NCBI GenBank assembly: GCA_038198445.1
Contig: JBBPZZ010000036.1
Coordinates: 1 to 51,904, forward strand
Length of the DNA: 51,904 bases
Direction: 5' to 3'
Source of the DNA: JACDDK01 sp038198445
Lineage (GTDB): Bacteria > Actinomycetota > Rubrobacteria > Rubrobacterales > Rubrobacteraceae
Under the pieces are notes generated by a model that was given only the letters and a program-made list of their open reading frames with translations, was not told the DNA's origin and searched no databases. Shown here in pieces: positions 16,679 through 23,644 of this stretch. Within the stretch, counting starts at the first letter, position 1; each line of letters begins with the position of its first letter. Position numbers and translations under genes: made by a program.

Positions 16679-18496
16679 CTACGAAGCCAATGTGCCGATA
16701 GCAAGGAGAGCGAGGATCAGGGCGCCGCCAGTGACGGCCAGCAGCAACTCCTTGTGAACGAGCCCCGTCTGGAGCCGGCGGGCGCGATGCCCCAGACTTC
16801 GGGTTCCCCGGACCAGGGCGAATATGAGACCGTCGATCCCCTTCTCGTCCGTGAGCCGCGAGACCCGCGCTAGTCCGAGTCCCACTCGTCCGACCCCCAG
16901 CACACCCCGGTGGATGCCGCCGTCGAAGGTATCCGTGGCGCGCGCCACCGCAAGCGCCGGACGGGCCACGAACTGCTCGAACCCACCGCCGATACGGAAT
17001 CCCTTTTCGGCGGACGAGCGCAGAGGACCGAGGAGGCTATCGACGGAGACGAACCATCCTAGGACCAAACCGCCAAGCGCCACTCCGGCGCCGAGCATGA
17101 CGGTCAGCAGGTCCTTCGGGAGTTCGCCCCCGACGAGCCGGGTGAGTGGCTCCAGCGCGAAGCCCAGGACGACCGCCAGCGCGACAAGCCCGGACAGCCC
17201 CGCGCCCATCCAGGTTATTCCCGCGACCGGCTCATTTTGCTTCTCGCCTTTCCAGAGGAGCCGCAGCGTCCGCGCGACGTAGATCCCGGTCAGCGCAGTC
17301 CCTACCAGTGCCAGCGGGAAGAGCAACCAGGCGGCTGGCGACTCGTAGGTTGCGGCTATCACGGCGTCCTTGGACCAGAACCCGGCGAGTGGCGGCACGC
17401 CGGCGAGCGCCAGTCCCGCTACGGCGAAACCGGCGAAGACGAGAGGCCGTTCCCGTCCGATGCCCGCGAGCTTCGAGAATTCGGTGGAGCTGCGGGCATG
17501 CTGGAAGACTCCGGAGCCGAGGAAGAGGGCGCTCTTCATCGCCGCGTGGACCGTTAGATGGGCGAGGGCGGCCACGGGCGAGCCCGCACCCAGAGCCAGC
17601 AGCATGAACCCATATTGGCTGGAGGTAGAAGCCGCGAGCAGCCGCTTGAGGTCGCGGTTGGCAACGGCCATCAGTCCGGTTACCACCACCGTCACGCCGC
17701 CCAGAGCGCCCATTATCAGCAGCGCACCCGGTGGGAACAGCGGAAATGCGCGTATGAGCAGAATCGCGCCGGCGGCGACCAGGGTCGCCGAGTGGAGCAG
17801 CGCGGAGACCGGGGTGGGTCCGACCATCGCGGCCTGGAGCCATCCCTGCAGCGGTGTCTGGGCCGACTTGCCCGCTGCCGCAAGGAGGACGAGCAGGCTC
17901 GCGGCGAAGGCGGCGGAACCGCCCACTTCCAGGGTGCGCGGGATCTCGCTGGTCCCGGCTTGCGAGATGAGGATGAAGATGCCCAAGTAGAGCCCGAGGT
18001 CGGCGGTGCGCGTGTATAGGAAGGCGCGGGTAGCCGCTTCCGCGATTCCGTCTTCTTCGTACCAGAACCCGATCAACAGGTAGGAAGCGAGCCCGATCAT
18101 CTCCCAGGCCGCGAGCAACAATACCCAATCTCCGGCGAGCACCAGCGTCTCCATCGCGGCGGCGAAAAAGGACATCTGGGCAAAGAAGCGGACCTTACCG
18201 CCTTCCTCCTTCATATAGCCCACGGCGTAGAGGATCACGAACACGCTCACGACCGCGACGATGGCGGCGAGCACCGCCGTTAGAGGAGTAGCGGTGAGGC
18301 GCAGCGGGAGATCCGGCAACCCCGGCAGCGTCGCCGCGTACCGCGCACCACCGGCGACGCCGACGAGAGTAGTTATTGCACCGATCAATGCGGCGCCGAC
18401 ACCCAGCAGGGCGAGCGCCGGTGCAGCGTACCGGATCGCCAGTATCGCTACCATCGCCGCCAATGGACCGAGTATTGTCAGGGCGACGGAGGTCAT
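16679..18496 (-). CDS. nuoL: Complex I-like membrane subunit NuoL
   Basis: Largest antiporter-like subunit, 605 residues, close to the normal length. Landmarks are LLLAAWEMIGLASYLLIGFWYEE (conserved Glu), the AAGKSAQTPLQGWLQAAMVGPTPVSALLHSATLVAAG block with the channel Lys, and a long C-terminal part (about residues 470-605) that should include the amphipathic lateral helix and final membrane helix. Together with NuoM and NuoN, all three pumping modules are kept. Its ATG overlaps the nuoK stop (ATGA). Confidence 0.93.
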   Translation of the reverse strand: MTSVALTILGPLAAMVAILAIRYAAPALALLGVGAALIGAITTLVGVAGGARYAATLPGLPDLPLRLTATPLTAVLAAIVAVVSVFVILYAVGYMKEEGGKVRFFAQMSFFAAAMETLVLAGDWVLLLAAWEMIGLASYLLIGFWYEEDGIAEAATRAFLYTRTADLGLYLGIFILISQAGTSEIPRTLEVGGSAAFAASLLVLLAAAGKSAQTPLQGWLQAAMVGPTPVSALLHSATLVAAGAILLIRAFPLFPPGALLIMGALGGVTVVVTGLMAVANRDLKRLLAASTSSQYGFMLLALGAGSPVAALAHLTVHAAMKSALFLGSGVFQHARSSTEFSKLAGIGRERPLVFAGFAVAGLALAGVPPLAGFWSKDAVIAATYESPAAWLLFPLALVGTALTGIYVARTLRLLWKGEKQNEPVAGITWMGAGLSGLVALAVVLGFALEPLTRLVGGELPKDLLTVMLGAGVALGGLVLGWFVSVDSLLGPLRSSAEKGFRIGGGFEQFVARPALAVARATDTFDGGIHRGVLGVGRVGLGLARVSRLTDEKGIDGLIFALVRGTRSLGHRARRLQTGLVHKELLLAVTGGALILALLAIGTLAS

Positions 18497-18801
18497 CCTT
18501 TCAGGTCCCTCGCTTCTTCCATCTCGACCGATCCCTTGTAGCGGAAGCGGGCGGTGCCGACGCCGAAGCCGACGGCCATTTCGAGGGCCATGACGGTCAT
18601 CACGATCAGGACGAACATCTGTCCGGAGTAGGCTTCGGGGTGGAGGAAGCGCCAGAAGGCGACAAGGTTGACCATGGCGCCCGCGAGCATCAACTCGACG
18701 CCCATCATGATCATGACCAGGTTCGTCTGACTTAGCGAGCCGTAGAGCCCGACGCCGAAGAGTATAGCCCCAACGATGAGGGCGACGATGAGCGTAGCCA
18801 C
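18493..18801 (-). CDS. nuoK: Complex I-like membrane subunit NuoK
   Basis: Small three-helix subunit of 102 residues, normal for NuoK. The conserved glutamates of the E-channel are seen in MIMMGVELMLAGAMVNLVAF and in the later MTVMALEMAVGFG. These are the NuoK positions that link the quinone-reacting end to the antiporter chain in canonical complex I, so coupling residues remain even though the peripheral arm is degenerate. The GTG/ATG start region overlaps the nuoJ stop by one base, and its own stop overlaps the nuoL start. Confidence 0.9.
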   Translation of the reverse strand: MATLIVALIVGAILFGVGLYGSLSQTNLVMIMMGVELMLAGAMVNLVAFWRFLHPEAYSGQMFVLIVMTVMALEMAVGFGVGTARFRYKGSVEMEEARDLKG

Positions 18802-19301
18802 TATCGCCGCCTCTCCAGGGCCACGGCGATGGTCGCGATCATGGCCGTCAGGATCGTGATGCCCGCCGTCTCGAAGATGAGCATCGAGCGCTCCATCAAC
18901 TCTATTCCCAGGTCATGCACCTGCTGCCCCGGAGGGACGCTGCCCGCGATGGAGCCCCACCCGGCCAGAAACACGATGCCGATAACCACGAGCGCCCCGA
19001 GGACGCCGGCGGCCTGCGAGAGCCGCTTCTGGTGCGTCATGTCCATGCCCATGAGGCCGCCGGGGTCCATCATGTACATCACCATGAAGATCGCCATGAT
19101 CGACATCTCCGTAGCCATCATCATGATCTGAAGCACCCCCAGAAACTCGGCCTGCATGGCGAGGAACATCGCGCCTACTGCCGTCTGCGAGAACAACAGC
19201 GCCAGCGCCGACCGGACCATCGAGGACGTAGTAAAGACCACTACGCCGAACCAGATGGCGGCTATCCCGAAGAGAGCCACGAAGACGGTCTGGAGCATCA
19301 C
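18801..19301 (-). CDS. nuoJ: Complex I-like membrane subunit NuoJ, methionine-rich
   Basis: Five-helix membrane subunit of 166 residues. AEFLGVLQIMMMATEM aligns with the NuoJ helix-3 region, where canonical proteins read AEFLAxxQVLVYAGAI. The following stretch (about residues 45-90) is strikingly rich in methionine, including FMVMYMMDPGG and LMGMDMTHQKR. The Met content may merely replace other aliphatics, or it may bind soft metals such as Cu(I), given csoR and a multicopper oxidase in the same block; this is speculation. The ATG overlaps the nuoH stop (ATGA). Confidence 0.88.
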   Translation of the reverse strand: MMLQTVFVALFGIAAIWFGVVVFTTSSMVRSALALLFSQTAVGAMFLAMQAEFLGVLQIMMMATEMSIMAIFMVMYMMDPGGLMGMDMTHQKRLSQAAGVLGALVVIGIVFLAGWGSIAGSVPPGQQVHDLGIELMERSMLIFETAGITILTAMIATIAVALERRR

Positions 19302-20197
19302 TTACCCACCACCAGCAGGACGATGCCGACGTAGAGGATGTTGATGAGGGCGAGCGGGATGCCGTACTTCCAGCACCACTGCAGGAAATGTTCCTCGCGT
19401 ACGCGCGGGACGTAGCGCCCGGCGAAGAGCATCGCCGCCGCGACCACGAGCGATTTGCCCAAAGTCCATGCCCACGGCGGCAACACCGGCCCGAGCCATC
19501 CGCCCAGAAAGAAGACCGTCACCGTCACCGAGAGGGTCACGACGAGCACCATGCGGGCGAGGCGCATGATCCCCAGCCGCGCACCCGTATATTCGCTCAT
19601 AACCCCGCCCGCCAGCTCGCCAGGCGCCGTCGGCAAATCGAACGGCGGCAGGAAACAGACCGCCAGAGCCGCCAGGAAGAAGAGCACGAAGCCGAGAGGC
19701 TGGAAGACCACGTTCCACATCGCCCCCTGCGACTCTACGATTCTCGTGGTGAAGAGCGACTCGGCGCGCATTGCGACCGTCGTCAGCGGCATGACGATGA
19801 GCATGGAGTAGCCTACGAGCTGGCCCAGGAAACGCCAGCCGCCGACCATCGCGTAGACGCCGTCCGGTCCCCATCCGGCCATCAGCAGCGCCACCATCAC
19901 ATAAGCGAGCGCCGCGTTCACGAAGAGCGCTCCCGTCGCCAGGTCAGTGATGATTAGGCCCGGAGCGAGCGGCAGCACGGCGGCGGCGAGTAGGGCCGAG
20001 ATCAGGAGCAGCACCGGCCCGACCTCGAAGAAGATCCTGTCGGAGCTTCGCGTAACGACCGATTCCCGCCCCAGGAGCGCTACGGCATCCAGCGCAGGAC
20101 CTGCGGGTTGAAAACGTCCGGTCGCCGCCCATCCTTCGAGCACCGCGACCACGTAAGCCCCCGCGAGCAGCGCCAGTATGACTATCGCCGTACTCAC
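19298..20197 (-). CDS. nuoH: Complex I-like membrane subunit NuoH, divergent
   Basis: Membrane subunit that in complex I forms the quinone chamber. The 299-residue protein has about eight hydrophobic helices and keeps PFDLPTAPGELAGGVMSEYTGAR, aligning with the canonical AETNRxPFDLPExExELVxGxxxEYsG. The AETNR residues just before PFDLP are replaced by VCFLP, and the N-terminal RPGPNRVGP loop is not recognisable (GRFQPAGPALD instead). It is also shorter than usual. The quinone site is therefore probably altered or lost, in step with the divergent NuoB/NuoD-like partner. The start overlaps the upstream fusion gene's stop by four bases. Confidence 0.88.
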   Translation of the reverse strand: MSTAIVILALLAGAYVVAVLEGWAATGRFQPAGPALDAVALLGRESVVTRSSDRIFFEVGPVLLLISALLAAAVLPLAPGLIITDLATGALFVNAALAYVMVALLMAGWGPDGVYAMVGGWRFLGQLVGYSMLIVMPLTTVAMRAESLFTTRIVESQGAMWNVVFQPLGFVLFFLAALAVCFLPPFDLPTAPGELAGGVMSEYTGARLGIMRLARMVLVVTLSVTVTVFFLGGWLGPVLPPWAWTLGKSLVVAAAMLFAGRYVPRVREEHFLQWCWKYGIPLALINILYVGIVLLVVGK

Positions 20198-21801
20198 CCG
20201 GACATCTCCCAGGGCGAGAGGTCCAGCGACCCGACACCGGCCAGCGCATCGGCTACTTCCTTGCCCATCGTCACGGTCTCGACCAACCGGACGTTACACA
20301 TTGAAGGAGCGTCGAGCTGCACGTTAGTTACCATGCCATCTTCGAGCGTAACGCGCAGCGCCGCCATACCGCGCGGCGTCTCTACCGTGGCCGTACCCGT
20401 GCCGGAAGAATCGTCGCTATCCGTAGAGCCTGTAGCGGCCATCGCCCCGGCTTCGAGCACGAGGTTCAGGCTCTGCCGAATCTCCTCCAGCCGGAGTTGG
20501 AAGCGCGTTAGGGCGTCGTTGCCATCTCGCACTACGGGAGCGAAACCGAGATCCTGATATGCCGGGTCCTCCGAGCGAGCATCAGTCTCGAACCCGGCGG
20601 CCCGCGCCACCGGCCCGATCGCATTCTCCGCGCCGGAACCGTCCACGATCCCGATCCCACCGAGCTTGCTCCCGAGTAGCGGCGTACGAAGGGTCTTGTG
20701 GACGAAATCCTCTACATCGCCTTTTATGCGTCCGACCTCACCTACGTTCGCCGCCTGTAATAGGGCGATTTGCAACCGGCCCGCGCCCCGGGAGAGCGAC
20801 CTGTCGCCGATCAAGAATCCGAAACTCGCCGCCCATCCCAGATGGCTCGCCGCGCGCTCACGCTCCAGGGCGCCCACCCTGGATAGGGCTTCTTCCTCGC
20901 CGATCCGTGTTCCCGAGGTGCTCTCGATAGCACGCTGGATCAGCAGCCCATATGAGACGGGCGTGAGCGAATCCAGCTTCGCGGCGCGTTCGGCGATGCG
21001 TTCGACCGGGCCGTACAGGATCTCCACCGGAGAATGACCTTCTATTCCAGGTTCCACCTCCGTCTCGGCCACCGTATCGCCGTCGAGCGTGAAAACGAGA
21101 GAGAGGCCGCCTGGGAGTCCTGGAAACAGTGGACCGTAAGCGGCCGGCACCCACTCCATGATCAGGCCGTCACCGCTCGCCGGCATTCCCTCGGTCATCT
21201 CGATCATGGACATGAAGTCTTCGAGCTGGTCTTCGCCGACCTCTTTCTCTTCGGGCTCGTCCAGGTCCTGGTCGTTCTGATCACCCTCGTCTTCTCCGTC
21301 GTCCGATTCGTCTTCCTCTTCATCGGAGTCGTGGTGCATGTGGCCGGGATCCATCTCCCCTTCGTCGTCCTCGTCTTCCCGGACTACTTCGGCCTCGAAA
21401 TCTTCTGTCTCGGGCGCGAAGGCGCCTGCCGCGAAGGAGCGCCGCAGCTCTTCGACGCCAGCCGCCACATCCTCCTGGTTCATGTCCACCAATAAGTCCG
21501 GCTCGGGGAGCGGCGATACGTCTCCGGCGCCCACGGCGAAGATCGCCCGCGGGCGCGGCATCTGGGCGTTGGCGACAGCCGCCGCCTCTCTGAGTCCCTT
21601 CGGCGGGTCGCCGATAAGCAACAGCACGCCCGCATGGCGGGGCGTATCCACGACCTGGAGCCCCGCGGCTTCGATGTCGAGCCCGTAGGCTCGCGCAACG
21701 TCCGGCCCCGGAACGACGAACACGGTCAACCGCCGGGCCATCGCCCGCGCGACCAGCCTATGGAACCACGACGGTTCCGCCTGTCGCGCGCCCGAGATCA
21801 T
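20194..21801 (-). CDS. NuoB-like/NuoD-like fusion protein lacking cluster ligands
   Basis: Predicted peripheral subunit of the complex I-like assembly, 535 residues. Residues about 25-95 resemble NuoB (GLDIEAAGLQVVDTPRHAGVLLL, then QMPRPRAIFAVGA), but the NuoB cysteines are all absent; GSCA is GAGD here. A very acidic linker with PGHMHHDSD (about 133-195) follows. Residues about 220-535 resemble NuoD: AAYGPLFPGLPGGLSLVF, ERERAASHLGW (313-323), GPVARAAGFETDARSEDPAY and a C-terminal GSLDLSPWE. The NuoD HPxxHG quinone motif reads FPGLPG. Cys502 is the only cysteine, so no Fe-S cluster can form. The ATG at 21801 overlaps the nuoA stop (ATGA); a longer reading to 22002 would cover nuoA. Confidence 0.85.
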   Translation of the reverse strand: MISGARQAEPSWFHRLVARAMARRLTVFVVPGPDVARAYGLDIEAAGLQVVDTPRHAGVLLLIGDPPKGLREAAAVANAQMPRPRAIFAVGAGDVSPLPEPDLLVDMNQEDVAAGVEELRRSFAAGAFAPETEDFEAEVVREDEDDEGEMDPGHMHHDSDEEEDESDDGEDEGDQNDQDLDEPEEKEVGEDQLEDFMSMIEMTEGMPASGDGLIMEWVPAAYGPLFPGLPGGLSLVFTLDGDTVAETEVEPGIEGHSPVEILYGPVERIAERAAKLDSLTPVSYGLLIQRAIESTSGTRIGEEEALSRVGALERERAASHLGWAASFGFLIGDRSLSRGAGRLQIALLQAANVGEVGRIKGDVEDFVHKTLRTPLLGSKLGGIGIVDGSGAENAIGPVARAAGFETDARSEDPAYQDLGFAPVVRDGNDALTRFQLRLEEIRQSLNLVLEAGAMAATGSTDSDDSSGTGTATVETPRGMAALRVTLEDGMVTNVQLDAPSMCNVRLVETVTMGKEVADALAGVGSLDLSPWEMSG

Positions 21802-22163
21802 CGTTGCCTCCTGAACGCTCCCTGGCTCCATCCGTACAGAAGCCCCAGGTAAAGAATCGCCAGAAAGACACCCATGTCGAGCAGCGCCTTCAAACCAAGC
21901 TCCCGATAGACCACCGCCCACGGGTACATGTAGGCCATCTCCATATCGAAGGCGAGAAACAGCAGGGCGTAACCGTAGTAGCGTACGTGGTACCGCGCCC
22001 ATACCGGCTCCCTGGAGAGCCTGCCGGAGGTGGCCGGCACATCTTTGCCCGGCTCCCGGCGCGTCTTGCCGAGCGAGCGGGCGATGCCGTAGACGCTCAA
22101 GACGAAGCCCACGGCGCCGACGACCATCCCCAACAACAACGCATATTGCTGCAGCGCGCTCAC
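21798..22163 (-). CDS. nuoA: Complex I-like membrane subunit NuoA
   Basis: Three-helix subunit of about 121 residues. The motif RYHVRYYGYALLFLAFDMEMAYMYPWAVVYRELG matches the canonical NuoA segment with its conserved Asp and Glu (canonical FDVE, here FDME), so the E-channel acidic pair is kept. The GTG at 22163 is preferred because GGAGAG lies about 8 bases upstream; another in-frame GTG at 22178 has no spaced site. It is the first nuo gene of the operon, and its stop overlaps the NuoB/NuoD-like fusion start. Confidence 0.88.
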   Translation of the reverse strand: MSALQQYALLLGMVVGAVGFVLSVYGIARSLGKTRREPGKDVPATSGRLSREPVWARYHVRYYGYALLFLAFDMEMAYMYPWAVVYRELGLKALLDMGVFLAILYLGLLYGWSQGAFRRQR

Positions 22164-22191
22164 TCCTTGTCTCTCCACACCTCTCTGGCGT

Positions 22192-22290
22192 TCATGTGAC
22201 TACCGCATCGTGATGGTCTTGCTCCTCGAAGCGCCTCACGGACTGTATGGCATCTGGATTCTCGCCCCGCTTTGTAGCCCTCTTCTCCAT
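22192..22290 (-). CDS. Possible 32-residue hydrophilic peptide
   Basis: A short frame upstream of nuoA that starts with ATG at 22290, with GGAG about 6 bases before it. It encodes a charged peptide containing QDHHDAVV near its end. The frame stays open further upstream to 22437 without other support. No family is recognised, and it may be only leader sequence between csoR and nuoA. Confidence 0.25.
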   Translation of the reverse strand: MEKRATKRGENPDAIQSVRRFEEQDHHDAVVT

Positions 22291-22361
22291 AATTCTCCGA
22301 CCTTCTGTTCCTACAAGCCTTGCGAATTTCCTGACCGCGGAAAGGTTTGGCGCGGGAGTTG

Positions 22362-22451
22362 CTAGGTCACCACGGTGTATTCGGCATCCTCGACAGCGCT
22401 CTTGCAGCGGACACAGCTCATGTCCAGCACGTTGCAACGGGTCTCGGTCAC
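22362..22451 (-). CDS. 29-residue CxxC micro-peptide, possible truncated CopZ-like HMA protein
   Basis: Directly downstream of csoR a frame opens with GTG at 22451, preceded by GGGAG about 10 bases upstream. It encodes a 29-residue peptide whose segment VLDMSCVRCKSAVEDAE closely resembles the start of a heavy-metal-associated domain (VxGMxCxxCxxxVExA). It ends shortly after, where a full CopZ would continue for about 45 residues. It is either a decayed copZ gene or a genuine copper-binding micro-peptide. CsoR genes often precede copZ or copA, so position supports a copper role; the identity is inferred. Confidence 0.45.
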   Translation of the reverse strand: MTETRCNVLDMSCVRCKSAVEDAEYTVVT

Positions 22452-22476
22452 GGTTTTATCTACTCCCTCCTGGGTC

Positions 22477-22791
22477 CTAAACTTTCAGGAATCGTTCTAC
22501 GGCATCTACAAGCTCATCTACCTTCTCTTCCGCCTGATCCTGGTTCTGGATCGACTCCTTCACGCAATGCGCCACGTGGTCTCTGAGGATCATCGCGGCT
22601 ACTTTCTCGGAGGCTGCTACGAGACCCGAGATCTGGGTGAGTATGTCTATGCAGTAGGCTTCTTCGTCTACCATCCGCTGCACGCCTCTTACTTGACCCT
22701 CTATCCTCTTCAACCGGTTCTTCAGTTGGCCCTTATGATCTGCCCTGATGTACCCGCGCGAAGAGGCTACATTGCCGCTATGCTTCTCCAT
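22477..22791 (-). CDS. csoR: CsoR-family copper-sensing repressor
   Basis: DUF156-family all-helical repressor of 104 residues that releases DNA when it binds Cu(I). RLKRIEGQVRGVQRMVDEEAYCIDILTQI is the family signature. The copper ligands Cys-His-Cys are visible as the Cys of EEAYCID and the His and Cys of RDHVAHCV, the CsoR rather than the FrmR or RcnR pattern. It lies at the head of the minus-strand block that contains the nuo-like genes. A candidate operator lies 66 bases upstream of the start (22857-22873), so it is likely autoregulated. Confidence 0.93.
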   Translation of the reverse strand: MEKHSGNVASSRGYIRADHKGQLKNRLKRIEGQVRGVQRMVDEEAYCIDILTQISGLVAASEKVAAMILRDHVAHCVKESIQNQDQAEEKVDELVDAVERFLKV

Positions 22792-22856
22792 CGTTCAACT
22801 CCTAGTACTCAACTAAGTGCCCCCAGCACCACACCGAAAACTCTCGTCAATATACC

Positions 22857-22873
22857 ATACCCCCATAGTGTAT
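22857..22873 (+). promoter_or_regulatory. Candidate CsoR operator upstream of csoR
   Basis: The plus strand reads ATACCCCCATAGTGTAT. On the minus strand it is GGGGGTAT followed by a possible -10 (TATATT), so a bound repressor would block the csoR promoter. It shares the ATACCCCC-N5-GTAT form and 17-bp length with the site upstream of the multicopper oxidase gene. Confidence 0.5.
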
Positions 22874-22920
22874 CTCTACGTGCTCGTGTGTGTTGATTAG
22901 CAGGGCAACTCAAAGTCCAT

Positions 22921-22963
22921 TCCTACTCCGCCCAGGAACCGCGCCCTGGAGGTGATCCGTTAG
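22921..22963 (+). pseudogene. dagK 3'-end remnant
   Basis: This 43-base piece matches two parts of the intact lipid kinase gene joined together: 22921-22939 corresponds to 11722-11740 with one mismatch, and 22940-22963 is identical to 11830-11853, including the stop codon. The intervening 89 bases are deleted. The final codons still read RALEVIR before TAG. There is no upstream kinase sequence. Confidence 0.85.
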
Positions 22964-23066
22964 CTCTCCGCTTTTTGGCGGCGCTTTAGCGACGCTCCGG
23001 CAAAGCAAGCCGCAGTCCGAGGCCGATGAGTACACCGCCGGTCAGCCAGCGCAGAGCTTTTGCGAA
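22921..23066 (+). repeat. Right copy of dagK-lysE junction direct repeat
   Basis: Same orientation as the left copy at 11722-11931. It begins in the kinase remnant, runs through the shared intergenic hairpin region (CCGC-TTTTT-GGCGG) and into the last codons of the intact lysE. A 12-base insertion relative to the left copy lies just before the lysE stop. It marks the right edge of the csoR-nuo-multicopper oxidase block. Confidence 0.85.
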
Positions 23067-23618
23067 GCCCGGCTTAGCCCCAAGCCAGTTTCCGAGGGTC
23101 CCGGAGAAGTAACCTAGAAGGCTAAAGACCATCCAGGTGAGCAGCGCGAAGGTCAGCCCGAGAACCAGCAGTTGAGGAGCTATGCTCCCGGCCTTCGGAT
23201 CGGCGAACTGTGGCAGGAAAGCCAGAAAGAAAATGGCGATCTTCGGATTAAACAAGTTGGATAGCACGCCCTGCAAGAAAACGTTTCGTAATCCAACGTT
23301 TGGCGCCGATTCACCGGAGGCGGCGAAGATATTTCCACTAAGGAGCGCCTTTACTCCCAGGTAGATCAGGTACACCGCTCCAACGTATTTGACCACTCCA
23401 TAAGCCACCGCCGACTGCGCGAGCAAGGCCGAAAGACCAACCGCCGCGAACGTCGAGTGAACGACCAGCCCGAGGCTCGCCCCCGTCGCCGATACCAGCG
23501 CGGCCTTACGTCCCAGGGTAACGCCGCGGGTGAGAACCAGGATGTTGTCAGGCCCCGGCGCGACGATGAGCGCCAGCGAGGCCGTGAGAAAGATCAACAG
23601 GCTAGTGTCCGAGAACAT
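22986..23618 (-). CDS. LysE/RhtB-family amino acid exporter
   Basis: Membrane exporter of about 210 residues with six hydrophobic segments. It carries the family signature near the N-terminus (VAPGPDNILVLTRGVTLGRKAALVSATGASLG) and the mid-protein KYVGAVYLIYLGVKAL and NPKIAIFFLAFLPQF motifs. Members export lysine, arginine, threonine or homoserine derivatives; the substrate here is unknown. The ATG at 23618 is preferred over the adjacent GTG at 23621 because AAGGAG has better spacing to it. The last codons form part of the direct repeat shared with the remnant at 11865-11931. Confidence 0.9.
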   Translation of the reverse strand: MFSDTSLLIFLTASLALIVAPGPDNILVLTRGVTLGRKAALVSATGASLGLVVHSTFAAVGLSALLAQSAVAYGVVKYVGAVYLIYLGVKALLSGNIFAASGESAPNVGLRNVFLQGVLSNLFNPKIAIFFLAFLPQFADPKAGSIAPQLLVLGLTFALLTWMVFSLLGYFSGTLGNWLGAKPGFAKALRWLTGGVLIGLGLRLALPERR

Positions 23619-23644
23619 CACGGCTCCTTTCCCGATTACTTCTC

